From the NCBI RefSeq assembly GCF_900187965.1, contig NZ_FZNL01000003.1, positions 1 to 64,000 of the forward strand: a DNA stretch of 64,000 bases, in the 5' to 3' direction. Shown here piece after piece: positions 45,036 through 53,483 of the stretch; position 1 is the stretch's first letter; the number at the start of each line of letters is the position of its first letter. The notes under the pieces were generated by a model. That model was not told the DNA's origin. It did no database searches and saw only the letters and a program-made list of their open reading frames with translations. The position numbers and the translations under genes were made by a program. The DNA is from Flavobacterium sp. ov086 (GTDB taxonomy: Bacteria; Bacteroidota; Bacteroidia; Flavobacteriales; Flavobacteriaceae).

Positions 45036-45172
45036 ATACTCTAATTCCAACTATTAGTTTGCCGAAAAGGCACAAAAAAAGCTCCTGCTTTCAAAATATT
45101 TCTGAAAGTGGACACCTCAACTATACACGTAATTCTAATCATCATATTAACAATTAAAACAATAAGCGAATC

Positions 45173-45367
45173 ATGGATTATACACCAAAAGATTTAGGAG
45201 AAACACCTAAAACACCAGACATGAGTAATTTCAAAAATCCCTTAATGCAAGCATCAGAAGCAAGCATTTTTATAGAAAGCTTTAACATCGCGCCTTTAAG
45301 TGTATCCGAAAAAAGCGAAAGTCTGACCGAAGCCATTAAAAAAGAAAGCAGAGACAGCAATATTTAA
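45173..45367 (+). CDS. Small protein sharing an N-terminal motif with the M23 effector
   Basis: This 64-residue hydrophilic protein is the first gene after the promoter at 44971. Its second half (FNIAPLSVSEKSESLTEAIKKE) resembles the effector N-terminus (FNLSIKNSADIKSSENLTEAILKE): FN(I/L), 12-14 residues, then SE(S/N)LTEAI and KE. The motif may mark proteins that bind the same particle component. No known family was recognised. Confidence 0.55.
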   Translation: MDYTPKDLGETPKTPDMSNFKNPLMQASEASIFIESFNIAPLSVSEKSESLTEAIKKESRDSNI

Positions 45368-45431
45368 GATTCAAAAATTACAAAGCTTAATTCTTCGAGC
45401 AAAAAAAACAAAACCGCTAAAACCCATAAAA

Positions 45432-45902
45432 ATGTCAGACGAAACAGTAATACAAAACCTAAAAGAAAAATACGGAACCGTATTAAAACTTACCTCAGCC
45501 GATCAATTGACAATTGCTTATTGCAAAAAACCTTCGTTCGATATCTTCTTAAACTATCAAAATCTATACAAAGACAATCCGCACGAAGCGATCTTGTTTT
45601 TATTTAAAGAATGTGTTCTTGATCAGGAAAACTATGATGATGAATTCATGCTTTCGGCAGGAAATTCAATTGTTGCTATGATAAAAAAAGACAGCGAATT
45701 TACGATAGATGCAACTCCGCAAAAAGACGAATTCAAAAAATCGGCTGCACTTATTAGACAAGCTTTTCAGGTCGATCCTTATCAGCTTTCTATGGATGAG
45801 TTTTACAAACTTCTGGAAGAAGCTCTCTGGTTACAAAAACACAATGAGAAAAGAATGGAAAACACACTTATGACCGCTTTTGCACAAACATTTTCAAATT
45901 AA
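45432..45902 (+). CDS. Tail assembly chaperone-like protein 1
   Basis: This 156-residue cytoplasmic protein has a core (VLKLTSADQLTIAYCKKPSFDIF..., EAILFLFKECVLDQE) that aligns with the 114-residue protein at 55628 (VVKLTIADDDETPLFAYFKKPDMSI..., EALEVLFRNCYLGGD-like). Both resemble small phage tail-assembly chaperones that protect the tape measure or tube. An extra C-terminal helical part (residues 100-156) is unique to this copy. It lies upstream of the DUF6046, hub and spike genes. Confidence 0.5.
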   Translation: MSDETVIQNLKEKYGTVLKLTSADQLTIAYCKKPSFDIFLNYQNLYKDNPHEAILFLFKECVLDQENYDDEFMLSAGNSIVAMIKKDSEFTIDATPQKDEFKKSAALIRQAFQVDPYQLSMDEFYKLLEEALWLQKHNEKRMENTLMTAFAQTFSN

Positions 45903-45921
45903 AAACAAAAAATAAATCATT

Positions 45922-46479
45922 ATGAAATTCAATTTTAATGTAAACGAAATTCTAGATACCAAAGATCCTGAATATACTGGTATTAATTATAACGAATCTG
46001 AATCAAAAGATTTTATTATCGACAAAACCGGAGGCGAATTTAACCTGAGAGTTTTTGCTCCCCTGGTTTTTGAACCTCTTGTAAAAAGCGATCTTAATTT
46101 GCCAAGTTTACGAATCGATGCCGTTACTGTAAATCTAAATCGTTCAAAAGTCATCAAAAAAGAAAGCATCGAAGGAAGAGATTCTACCATAAAAGAACAC
46201 ATTACAAATGGCGATTTTAGCATTTCTATCGAAGGATTAATTGCAAGTGAAACCGGAGATGAATATCCAAAAGAAAAACTTTTTTTATTGAAACAATTCT
46301 TAAATGCGCCATATTCTTTAAGAGTAACACACGCAATTTTGAACCGATTTGGTATTTATGAACTTGTGATAGATTCGTACTCAATTCCTTCTATTTCAGG
46401 GACAAAAAATATTCAAAAATTTACTGCCAGCGCCACTTCAGACGAAACTGTAGAACTAATAATCAGAGACAATGTTTAA
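45922..46479 (+). CDS. DUF6046-like tail/baseplate protein
   Basis: This 185-residue protein has a central KSDLNLPSLRIDAVTVNLNRSKVIKKESIEGRDSTIKEHITNGDF segment, followed by DFSISIEGLI and FGIYELVIDSYSIPSISGTKNIQKFTASATSDETVEL. The pattern is that of Bacteroidota phage and tailocin proteins placed directly before the hub, probably a connector between tube and hub. Its stop overlaps the hub start by 8 nt, so the two are translationally coupled. Confidence 0.6.
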   Translation: MKFNFNVNEILDTKDPEYTGINYNESESKDFIIDKTGGEFNLRVFAPLVFEPLVKSDLNLPSLRIDAVTVNLNRSKVIKKESIEGRDSTIKEHITNGDFSISIEGLIASETGDEYPKEKLFLLKQFLNAPYSLRVTHAILNRFGIYELVIDSYSIPSISGTKNIQKFTASATSDETVELIIRDNV

Positions 46480-47776
46480 ACTAAATGCGAGAATTAAAGT
46501 CTACGAAACGATAAGACTTATTCCAACTCCCAAATATTATGAATTTACTTATGTCAAAAATGTCGACATAAACAGTTCATACAAATCACTGACTGATACA
46601 GCAACTCTTGTAATGCCAAAAAAAGTATATACGGATACTAAAGGATTCGATCAAAGCTTGTTTGCAAATGCGAGCGGTGAAGAAAAAACAATTCACGACT
46701 TTTTTAAACTGGAAAATTATATCGAAATATTCTTAGGATATGATGGCGATTACAAACCCGCTTTCAGAGGTTATATCACAGGAGTTCAATCAGATATAAC
46801 AACTGCTACAATAACTTGTGAAGACACAATGTATGCTTTCAAAAAAGTAAAAGCCGTAAAAGATGACGACGTTCAAAACAAAAATGATGTTCTAAATCTT
46901 GTCGCAACAAACCCAACCACAAATGTTGAAAATTTTAATCCTAAAACTTTTTTCGAAAAAAGAATCAAAGAACTAAAACTCCCTTTTAAAGTAAATGCAC
47001 TTGACGAAGAATTGGGTAATATACTGGTTAACAGAAACCAAAGTCTGGCACAAGTTTTTGAAATGCTAAAAGACAAAGGAATCTATACTTATTTTAAAAC
47101 CGAACTAACCGGTCCCGTTCTTACCATTACCAATAATCCGCAACAGCATACTTTTGCTGAATTGGGCGGATTTATCACTCGAAATTTCATCAAAAGTCCG
47201 TTGGCTGGAACACTTGTCAAAAAGTTAATCAATCAGGGACTTAGTATTTTAAGTTCTCAATTGGATAAAGCCGGAAAATCAATTTCCTCAAGTTTCCCTG
47301 GAAAAGCACGTTTTAGATTTCGTTATAATATTATCGAAGACAAATTAGTTGTCGTTAACGAATCTACAAAAAACACGCGTACTCGAGTTGAGAAATACTT
47401 TAAGAACTCAAACACTCCAATTTACATTGAATTGGGCGATCCAAACGGGCAATTAACAAAAACCCATATTTTGCATAATGATACTGACGATTTGCCAAAT
47501 GATCCAACCGCTTTCAAAAAAGTAACTACGCAAATAGCTTCAGAGTTGTATCAATATGCCGCTTTGAGAGCAATGGAATCTAAACCAAGCGGATTCGAAG
47601 GTTCTTTCCTGACTTTTGGTGAACCTTTTGTGCGACCTACAGACAAAGTGATTCTTGAAAACGCAAAGGATAAAGAAAAAAATGGAACTTTTCAGGTCGA
47701 AAAAGTAGAACGAAGCTTTGGCGAAAACGGTTACAGACAAAGGATTTTTATAGGACGAAGAGTAGAAGCAATTTAA
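46472..47776 (+). CDS. Baseplate hub protein (gp27/gpD-like)
   Basis: The protein has 434 residues. The N-terminal region (YEFTYVKNVDINSSYKSLTDTATLVMPKK..., FFKLENYIEIFLGYDGDYKPAFRGYITGV) is the split-barrel style of hub proteins of contractile tails. A middle part with DKGIYTYFKTEL and a C-terminal PTDKVILENAKDKEKNGTFQVEKVERSFGENGYRQRIFIGRR fit late-control/gpD-like proteins. It should form the trimeric hub between tube and spike. The gene is coupled to DUF6046 and lies 10 nt before the spike gene. Confidence 0.7.
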   Translation: MFKLNARIKVYETIRLIPTPKYYEFTYVKNVDINSSYKSLTDTATLVMPKKVYTDTKGFDQSLFANASGEEKTIHDFFKLENYIEIFLGYDGDYKPAFRGYITGVQSDITTATITCEDTMYAFKKVKAVKDDDVQNKNDVLNLVATNPTTNVENFNPKTFFEKRIKELKLPFKVNALDEELGNILVNRNQSLAQVFEMLKDKGIYTYFKTELTGPVLTITNNPQQHTFAELGGFITRNFIKSPLAGTLVKKLINQGLSILSSQLDKAGKSISSSFPGKARFRFRYNIIEDKLVVVNESTKNTRTRVEKYFKNSNTPIYIELGDPNGQLTKTHILHNDTDDLPNDPTAFKKVTTQIASELYQYAALRAMESKPSGFEGSFLTFGEPFVRPTDKVILENAKDKEKNGTFQVEKVERSFGENGYRQRIFIGRRVEAI

Positions 47777-47786
47777 AAAAACAAAA

Positions 47787-48785
47787 ATGGGAAATATAAC
47801 AGATCTAATAAAAGATGTCGCCAATAAAAATCAAATGATCGAAACTTTTGCGGCAAAAGTCATCGAAATAAATAAGGAAACAGAATCACCTCATAATACA
47901 AATGATGCTTATACGGTAAATATTATGCGCGCTGATGGCGCCATACTTAAAAACGTACGATTGAAAGCTTCAATCCTTGATGTAGAACAAGGAATTATTA
48001 CTATTCCTAAAAAAGACAGTTGGGTTTTGGCCACAATTATTGACGGAGTAGAAACGAGAGCTTTTGTTTCGCAGTTTTCTGAAGTCGACAGAATAATGGG
48101 AAGAATACAATCTAAATTTGACTCTAATTTTTTTCTGGATTATAGCGCTGACGGCAATAAACTACATATTCGCTATATAAACACAGATACCGAAACTGAA
48201 ACTGATGAAACTAAAATTACCGATGTCGCTAAAATAGAGTTTGATAAGGAACAACATTTTACAATTAGTTACTTTGATAATGATGAAAAACCATTGGCAA
48301 TTACACATTTTTCATCTGATGGCTTAACCACAACTTTTAATTCTATTGAAAATAAAGAAGTAAAAGAATCCTTAGTCTTGAGTGCTTCTAAAGATAATGT
48401 TTCTTTCAAATTTAAGAACAACACAGGCAAGGAGTTGAATTCGATGGTTGCAACTCCTGAGAATTACACTATTTTATTAAAAAACGAAGACGATAAAAAG
48501 CAAGCTTCTTTAGCTATTGAAAGAAGCAAAATAGCGGCATACTTGTTTGAAGAAGATGAGCTTAAAAAACTATCATTTGAACTAAATGGAGAAAGTGACA
48601 GTATTCGATTAAAAAAAGATGATCAGAATTTAATCGAACTGAAAGGAAAAACAGCCATTACTTTAAAAAGTGAAGGAGATATTAACATCGAAGCAAAAAA
48701 TATAAATATTAAATCGACTGAAAAAATCAATATTAATGCCACAGGAGATACTATTATTAGCGGAGATAATGTAAAAATCAATTAA
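47787..48785 (+). CDS. Tail spike protein (gp5/gpV-like, OB fold plus beta-helix)
   Basis: This 332-residue protein has an N-terminal OB-like domain (about 20-110, TFAAKVIEINKE...YTVNIMRADGAIL...DSWVLATIIDG). The C-terminal strand repeats (AITLKSEGDINIEAKNINIK, STEKININATGDTIISGDNV) are characteristic of the trimeric spike beta-helix of VgrG/gp5/gpV proteins. It caps the tube and should carry the PAAR-like tip encoded next (4 nt apart). Confidence 0.75.
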   Translation: MGNITDLIKDVANKNQMIETFAAKVIEINKETESPHNTNDAYTVNIMRADGAILKNVRLKASILDVEQGIITIPKKDSWVLATIIDGVETRAFVSQFSEVDRIMGRIQSKFDSNFFLDYSADGNKLHIRYINTDTETETDETKITDVAKIEFDKEQHFTISYFDNDEKPLAITHFSSDGLTTTFNSIENKEVKESLVLSASKDNVSFKFKNNTGKELNSMVATPENYTILLKNEDDKKQASLAIERSKIAAYLFEEDELKKLSFELNGESDSIRLKKDDQNLIELKGKTAITLKSEGDINIEAKNINIKSTEKININATGDTIISGDNVKIN

Positions 48786-48788
48786 ATT

Positions 48789-49421
48789 ATGGCTACCAAA
48801 TATGTATGTAAAGGCGCATTATGCGCCTGCAACCAAGGTACTAAAGAGGGTGCTTTGGATGTCAGCTCTCAAAACACAATTTTTGTTCAGGAAAAATTAA
48901 TGGCAACTGAAGATGATATAACTTTTAAAAGTCCTTTTTTTGGAAACTGTAAATTAAAAAAAAATGATCCATGCACTCCTGTTATAGAAACTAAATGGGA
49001 AAATCCTGCGGCTAATGTTTATGTGGGAAATAAAAAAGCCTCTTTAGAAAGTTCAGAATTAATATGTACTGTTGGAGGAAAGATTAAGATTACAGATTCA
49101 CTGCAAACCGGATCTAAAATTGTTATATTTGATAATTATACTCCACCCGTAGTAACACCTTTAAAAAAAGAAATTGTAAGTGTTAATTGGAAAAACAATG
49201 ATTTGAAAAATGAGATAGATTTAGCATATATTGGTGACAAAGTAAGTCTGGTTGTTGAAACAAAAAATTATAAAGAAGGAGAAACCATAGTCATTGTGAT
49301 CGATGAAGCAAACGGCAAAAACATTAAAGCAAATAATAAACTTGTAAAATTTAGTGGAGAAGTAAATGCAGATGGTTTTGCTATTTTAAAAGAAGAAATC
49401 CCAATTGAAAATGAAAACTAG
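48789..49421 (+). CDS. PAAR-like tip protein (DUF4280) with C-terminal extension
   Basis: This 210-residue protein begins with the DUF4280/PAAR-like domain (YVCKGALCACNQGTKEGAL..., FFGNCKLKKNDPCTPVIETKWENPA, SSELICTVGGKIKI), which has conserved Cys residues and sharpens the spike tip. Residues about 125-210 form an Ig-like extension (EIVSVNWKNNDLKNEIDLAYIGDKVSLVVET), a common docking site for effectors. The putative effector gene follows after 8 nt. Confidence 0.8.
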   Translation: MATKYVCKGALCACNQGTKEGALDVSSQNTIFVQEKLMATEDDITFKSPFFGNCKLKKNDPCTPVIETKWENPAANVYVGNKKASLESSELICTVGGKIKITDSLQTGSKIVIFDNYTPPVVTPLKKEIVSVNWKNNDLKNEIDLAYIGDKVSLVVETKNYKEGETIVIVIDEANGKNIKANNKLVKFSGEVNADGFAILKEEIPIENEN

Positions 49422-49429
49422 TTACTACA

Positions 49430-50389
49430 ATGGAAAGAATATTTAGAATAAAAGAAGTTAATGGCGATACTAGTTTTCAAGATAAAACGTTAATTGTAGA
49501 TAAGAAAAAGATAAATCTTTTGATTGTTTTGGAATTGGGAGGTATAACACAATTTAATAGAACTTATAATGATATTTGGAAATGTGTTAAGCTCGAGAGT
49601 ATAGCTGATATTGAAGCAATAAATAAATTAAATGCAGAATATGAATATAAAAACATCTGCCTTGTTCATCACGGAAATATATTTTCCGATACCTCAAAAG
49701 GCAAAAACAGCTGGGCCATTTTGTTTGCAAACAAAATTCGTGAAATAAAACAAGTAATTGCTAAATTAGATACTCCAACAGAGGTTGACAATACATATGT
49801 AGCTAAAGTAGTTGAAAAAGCAAAGAGTTTGTATACCCAAAACGCACCTAATGAACAAAAAATAAAAACCTGCTTAGGTTTAAAATTATTAATAAGCAAT
49901 TTATTAGATGAAGGAGCTTTTCTTTCTGTTGCGTGCAAAGAAGCTGAAGATCCTAGTTTTTTAACCGAACTTGGAGATTTTACAGATAAAAACATTAAGA
50001 TATTTGGGAATACTAACTTTTCTCTTATAGATGATGGAACTGATTATAAATATAAAGATTATGATTTATCTTTTAATGATTATCGTTCCATTTTAAATTG
50101 TTACATAACATCGGCATGGAAGAATCAAAATGGCTGGCAGTATTATGACACCAAACTAAAAGAAATAGTTATTACAAAAAAAGATCTTTGGCTTCATAGT
50201 ATGGGCAAGAAAATATACACTTTGCTAGACAGAAAAAGTGAATTAACAAAAAAACAAAGTGATAAAGAATATTATGCTCAATTATATTTTTCAAAAAACT
50301 ATGAAAAGTTCTATATTAAAAATTGGGGGTTGGCAAAATATAAAAAATGGAAGTTAGATACCCAAGCCGTATACCCTGAACTTAAATAA
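49430..50389 (+). CDS. Putative tip-associated effector with caspase/CHAT-like motif
   Basis: This 319-residue protein has no signal peptide and no confident family. A predicted beta-strand ending in NICLVHHGN (residues 76-84) and a later strand GAFLSVACKEAED (about 163-175) give the His...Cys arrangement of clan CD (caspase, gingipain, CHAT) peptidases. The similarity is short and unproven. Its position directly after the PAAR-like gene, with a secreted protein following, is typical of tip-loaded effectors and their immunity partner. Confidence 0.45.
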   Translation: MERIFRIKEVNGDTSFQDKTLIVDKKKINLLIVLELGGITQFNRTYNDIWKCVKLESIADIEAINKLNAEYEYKNICLVHHGNIFSDTSKGKNSWAILFANKIREIKQVIAKLDTPTEVDNTYVAKVVEKAKSLYTQNAPNEQKIKTCLGLKLLISNLLDEGAFLSVACKEAEDPSFLTELGDFTDKNIKIFGNTNFSLIDDGTDYKYKDYDLSFNDYRSILNCYITSAWKNQNGWQYYDTKLKEIVITKKDLWLHSMGKKIYTLLDRKSELTKKQSDKEYYAQLYFSKNYEKFYIKNWGLAKYKKWKLDTQAVYPELK

Positions 50390-50401
50390 AATAAACTATC
50401 T

Positions 50402-51112
50402 ATGAAAAAGGAAACAATCTTATTTACATTAACGATCTTATTTACTTTTGTTTGCAATGCTCAAATAAAAAAACTTACCGAGCTTAGAAACATATATTGC
50501 GAAGAGCAATGTGATTTTTACCACAAACATTTATATTATCTTTCTAAACTTCCGAGTTGGCCTCCATCTCCTCTAGAAATAAGCCACGAAAAAGACACTC
50601 TAATGCCATTGTTCAAAATCCCGTTAGTAGAAAGAAAAAAAATGTTTCCCTTTTCTAAATATGATTCTGTATATATTGTGACACCAAAATACCATGATGA
50701 TAAGGAACCACGAAATTATATTAAATCAAAATTTCATGACTCAAAGACTTTGGTCACTGAGGAGCAAATGAATAAAATTTCAGATATTCTTTTTAACTAT
50801 TACGAAGTAATATATAATAAATTTATCACTACCAGATACACAATAACAGGCCGTAATGGTATTAAAGATACCTATCCTAAAATTATTTTGGTTTTTGTAA
50901 AAAATGGAAAAAGCAAAGATTACATCGCTTTTCCGAGTCAAATATTTCGAAGAACGAGTTTTAGCAATAAAGAATTAGAAGGCTTAGATCTTTCTGCCGC
51001 AAAAGAAAAAATGATAATGGAAATGTTAGGTGTAAGTCTGGAAGAACCAAGTGGCGATGAAATATTAGAAGACGAACCAGGCGTATTGCGTGATGAGTAT
51101 AAAGAAAACTAA
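50402..51112 (+). CDS. Exported protein, candidate immunity partner
   Basis: This 236-residue protein has a signal peptide (MKKETILFTLTILFTFVCNAQ) and no recognised domain. An acidic C-terminal tail (EEPSGDEILEDEPGVLRDEYKEN) follows. It lies 12 nt after the putative effector, the last gene before a terminator, so it may neutralise that effector in the periplasm. This is a positional inference. Confidence 0.5.
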   Translation: MKKETILFTLTILFTFVCNAQIKKLTELRNIYCEEQCDFYHKHLYYLSKLPSWPPSPLEISHEKDTLMPLFKIPLVERKKMFPFSKYDSVYIVTPKYHDDKEPRNYIKSKFHDSKTLVTEEQMNKISDILFNYYEVIYNKFITTRYTITGRNGIKDTYPKIILVFVKNGKSKDYIAFPSQIFRRTSFSNKELEGLDLSAAKEKMIMEMLGVSLEEPSGDEILEDEPGVLRDEYKEN

Positions 51113-51176
51113 TTTTCTTCTTTTAATCACACAAGAAGTATCAAAACACAATAAACTAAAAATGTATGATAAATAA

Positions 51177-51208
51177 AAAACTGCAACATAACGTTGCAGT
51201 TTTTTTGT
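51177..51208. terminator. Bidirectional terminator between the effector operon and the repressor gene
   Basis: AAAAACTGCAAC-ATAAC-GTTGCAGTTTTT is a near-perfect stem with A/T-runs on both sides. Confidence 0.85.
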
Positions 51209-51213
51209 TTTAT

Positions 51214-52014
51214 CTAGTTTAGCTTCTTTCTTAAAGTCTCTTCCATTTCATAGAATTTACTTTCGAGATCATGAATCTTTTCGTAAATATTAATAGGATC
51301 CGGCATTTGTTTAGAAGCATACATACTTGCGTACCAAACTTCCAGAATATCCTCGGCATAAATAGAATACATTGGATAATTTCCGTCTCTGTTATCAGAT
51401 TTCAGGATTAATTTTCCGCTTTCTCTAATTCGGTTTAAGACCCTTTTTACCACTACTCCATCATTCTTACTGATAATAACATAGATTCTTCCGTCAAGAA
51501 TATCATCAAAATTATCGACATATTTCCCAAAAAGATAATCTCCGTCATGTATGGTTGTCGACATCGAATTTCCTTTAATTTCAAAACATCTGTAAGTTCC
51601 GTTTTTTAGCATTGGCATACTAAAAGAAGGAAGCGTTTCCATGTATTCCGGATCCGAATAACCGTCTAAATAACCTGCACGGGCTTTTACTCCAACAAAA
51701 TTAATATTTTCCTCTCCATCTTCATTTACCGTGATAATCTTTGGCAGATTTAAACCAACTTCAGCAGTTGTTTTATTGGTGAAAATTTCATCGCTGTCTC
51801 CAAAAAAGTAATCCGGATTTACATTACAATGTGTAATTATACTTTGCAGTAAATCAAAACCAGGTTTGGTCCTTTTTCTATCTCCGTCAGCTTGCAATCT
51901 TCCAATCGTGATACTGTCTATCGTAGTACTGGTTACGCCTATTAACTTCGCAAATGAGTTATTGTTTAACTTCATCTCGTCTATAATACGTTTTATCTTA
52001 GTATGTATTTCCAT
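51214..52014 (-). CDS. S24-family phage-type repressor (CI/LexA-like)
   Basis: The protein has 266 residues. An N-terminal HTH (KLNNNSFAKLIGVTSTTIDSITIGRL, about 15-60) is followed by an S24 peptidase domain with the catalytic Ser in FEIKGNSMSTTIHDGDYLFGK and the Lys in NDGVVVKRVLNR. Such repressors self-cleave after DNA damage, so the tail locus is probably SOS-induced. A C-terminal coiled coil (residues 240-266) follows. It is transcribed divergently from the tail genes starting at 52299, with palindromes in the shared region. Confidence 0.88.
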   Translation of the reverse strand: MEIHTKIKRIIDEMKLNNNSFAKLIGVTSTTIDSITIGRLQADGDRKRTKPGFDLLQSIITHCNVNPDYFFGDSDEIFTNKTTAEVGLNLPKIITVNEDGEENINFVGVKARAGYLDGYSDPEYMETLPSFSMPMLKNGTYRCFEIKGNSMSTTIHDGDYLFGKYVDNFDDILDGRIYVIISKNDGVVVKRVLNRIRESGKLILKSDNRDGNYPMYSIYAEDILEVWYASMYASKQMPDPINIYEKIHDLESKFYEMEETLRKKLN

Positions 52015-52040
52015 GTTGTAGTTATCTTTATCTTATTATG

Positions 52041-52057
52041 TAATATGTTTTATATTA
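52041..52057. promoter_or_regulatory. Operator-like palindrome before the repressor gene
   Basis: TAATAT-GTTTT-ATATTA lies 27 bp upstream of the repressor start. Related ATATGTT half-sites occur at 52074, 52243 and 52264. Confidence 0.5.
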
Positions 52058-52214
52058 TCCAAAACATTCCACTATATGTTGCAAAGCTAAATAATATATC
52101 TTGAATAATTGCATTCTTTTATATTTTTTCTTTAAAATAGCTGATTTACAAGCTATTTGTAACCTCTTTCTTATTGTATTACTAGAGGATAAGAAAGAAA
52201 TAATTAAATCATAT

Positions 52215-52279
52215 TACTGAAATAACTGCATTTTTTAGTGTAATATGTTGTGTAATTTAAAACATATGTTGTATATTTG
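52215..52279 (+). promoter_or_regulatory. Tail-regulon promoter (variant box) of the first structural operon
   Basis: TACTGAAATAACTGCA (13 of 16 matches to the box) at 52215-52230, 17 bp, TTG (52248-52250), 21 bp, TATATTTG (52272-52279). The ATG is at 52299. Confidence 0.6.
52261..52270. promoter_or_regulatory. Operator-like palindrome at the tail promoter
   Basis: AACATATGTT abuts the -7 element TATATTTG (52272), so a bound repressor would block the rightward promoter. Confidence 0.5.
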
Positions 52280-52298
52280 TAAAAAATAAATCCATCAT

Positions 52299-52874
52299 AT
52301 GATTCTAAAAGACTTTTATACCGAAAAAAAGAACGCAATCGAAACGGAGTTCATTTCTAATGCGCCAACAGTTCAACTTTACAGTGACGCTATTTTTAAA
52401 ACTTCTATTGAAACACCAGTAGTAATGTTTAAATACGATGTTGTAAACTGGGAAACATCTTCTGAAAAAAATTACAAAGCAGATGTATCCTTTTGTGTGT
52501 ATATCGTATTGCCGGTTGAAACTATTTCATCTACAAGTTATGCAAATGCATTCGATATTGCACAGCGAATAGACAAAGCTGTATTGTCTAATAGTAATAG
52601 TAACACTGCTATAGACACTCATTCGACTTTTAAAATTAGAGAAAAACAATGTACAAACGAACATACGTACTGGAACAAAAATGATTTTTTTATTTGGGAG
52701 ATCACTTATAAAACAACCCTGATCGAAAATATATTAAAAAAGAAATACATCCTTTTTAATAACGGTTTAAGCAATGAAGAATTAGAAGATTTAGGATACG
52801 ATTTAACTTCGGGAATAATCGGGATAAACCCAAATCAGGTTCAGGGAGATATCGATATAAATACAACTCGCTAA
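52299..52874 (+). CDS. Tail protein, possible tail terminator/completion protein
   Basis: This 191-residue protein has no confidently recognised family. It begins MILKDFYTEKKNAIETEFIS, and a central NYKADVSFCVYIVLPVETISS...YANAFDIAQRIDKAVL region resembles the mixed alpha/beta layout of tail completion proteins. Its place immediately before the sheath and tube genes supports this. It is directly opposite the repressor and starts 19 bp after a -7 element. Confidence 0.4.
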   Translation: MILKDFYTEKKNAIETEFISNAPTVQLYSDAIFKTSIETPVVMFKYDVVNWETSSEKNYKADVSFCVYIVLPVETISSTSYANAFDIAQRIDKAVLSNSNSNTAIDTHSTFKIREKQCTNEHTYWNKNDFFIWEITYKTTLIENILKKKYILFNNGLSNEELEDLGYDLTSGIIGINPNQVQGDIDINTTR

Positions 52875-52890
52875 TCAAAAAAGTCATTCA

Positions 52891-52915
52891 TTTAAATAAT
52901 AATAATAATAATAAT
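52891..52915. repeat. AAT microsatellite
   Basis: There are about seven tandem AAT units, in the gap before the 59-residue HTH gene. Confidence 0.6.
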
Positions 52916-52998
52916 GTCTATGAATTAAAACTCAAATTAAAGCAGCAACCAAAAACTAAAAGCTAAGTAAAATTAATCCCCACCATTAAATACCACAA

Positions 52999-53178
52999 AT
53001 GAAAAGAAGCAGAACACTATTAGACAAAAGGAGAGATTATGTTATTAACTATCTTAATAGAAATCAAGCTAAACAAATGAAAGTTGTAGTATCTGAACTT
53101 TCGGATACTTTGTTCCTGACAGAGCGCACTATTTATACTATTATAAATGAAGGTCTCGCTACAGAGGCTAGAGCTTAA
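52999..53178 (+). CDS. Small HTH protein (59 residues), candidate regulator
   Basis: It begins MKRSRTLLDKRRDYVINYLN. A basic N-terminus (KRSRTLLDKRRDYVINYLNRNQAKQ) is followed by a clear helix-turn-helix (VVVSELSDTLFLTERTIYTIINEGLA). It resembles small HTH proteins found near the tail genes of Bacteroidota prophages. It ends 2 bp before the promoter box of the sheath operon. It could be the activator of the tail regulon, but this rests on position and fold only. Confidence 0.6.
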   Translation: MKRSRTLLDKRRDYVINYLNRNQAKQMKVVVSELSDTLFLTERTIYTIINEGLATEARA

Positions 53179-53180
53179 AG

Positions 53181-53244
53181 CACTGAAACTACTGGTTTTG
53201 ACAATCAAAAAAATTGGAAAAAGCAACATTGAGTCTTAAATTTG
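53181..53244 (+). promoter_or_regulatory. Tail-regulon promoter of the sheath operon
   Basis: CACTGAAACTACTGGT (53181-53196), 17 bp, TTG (53214-53216), 20 bp, TAAATTTG (53237-53244). This gives a leader of about 235 nt before the sheath ATG (53484) without a gene. Confidence 0.7.
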
Positions 53245-53483
53245 TACTCGATATCAAAAGCAAATTTATCTCTTGGCCAAGAGGAAAATCCAATTAAAAG
53301 ATCAGTTTTTACAAATCGTCCAAAAATAGAAATTCTGCTTTTTTGGATTCTGGATTACGAATATCATTTTAAATAATAAAACACCAATAATAACAAGTTT
53401 AACAACTTGTTACAGCCCCTCTTTTGCCCATTTTTGAGCAAAAACCCAAAAACAAATTTTTAAACAATTAAACATTTTATATT

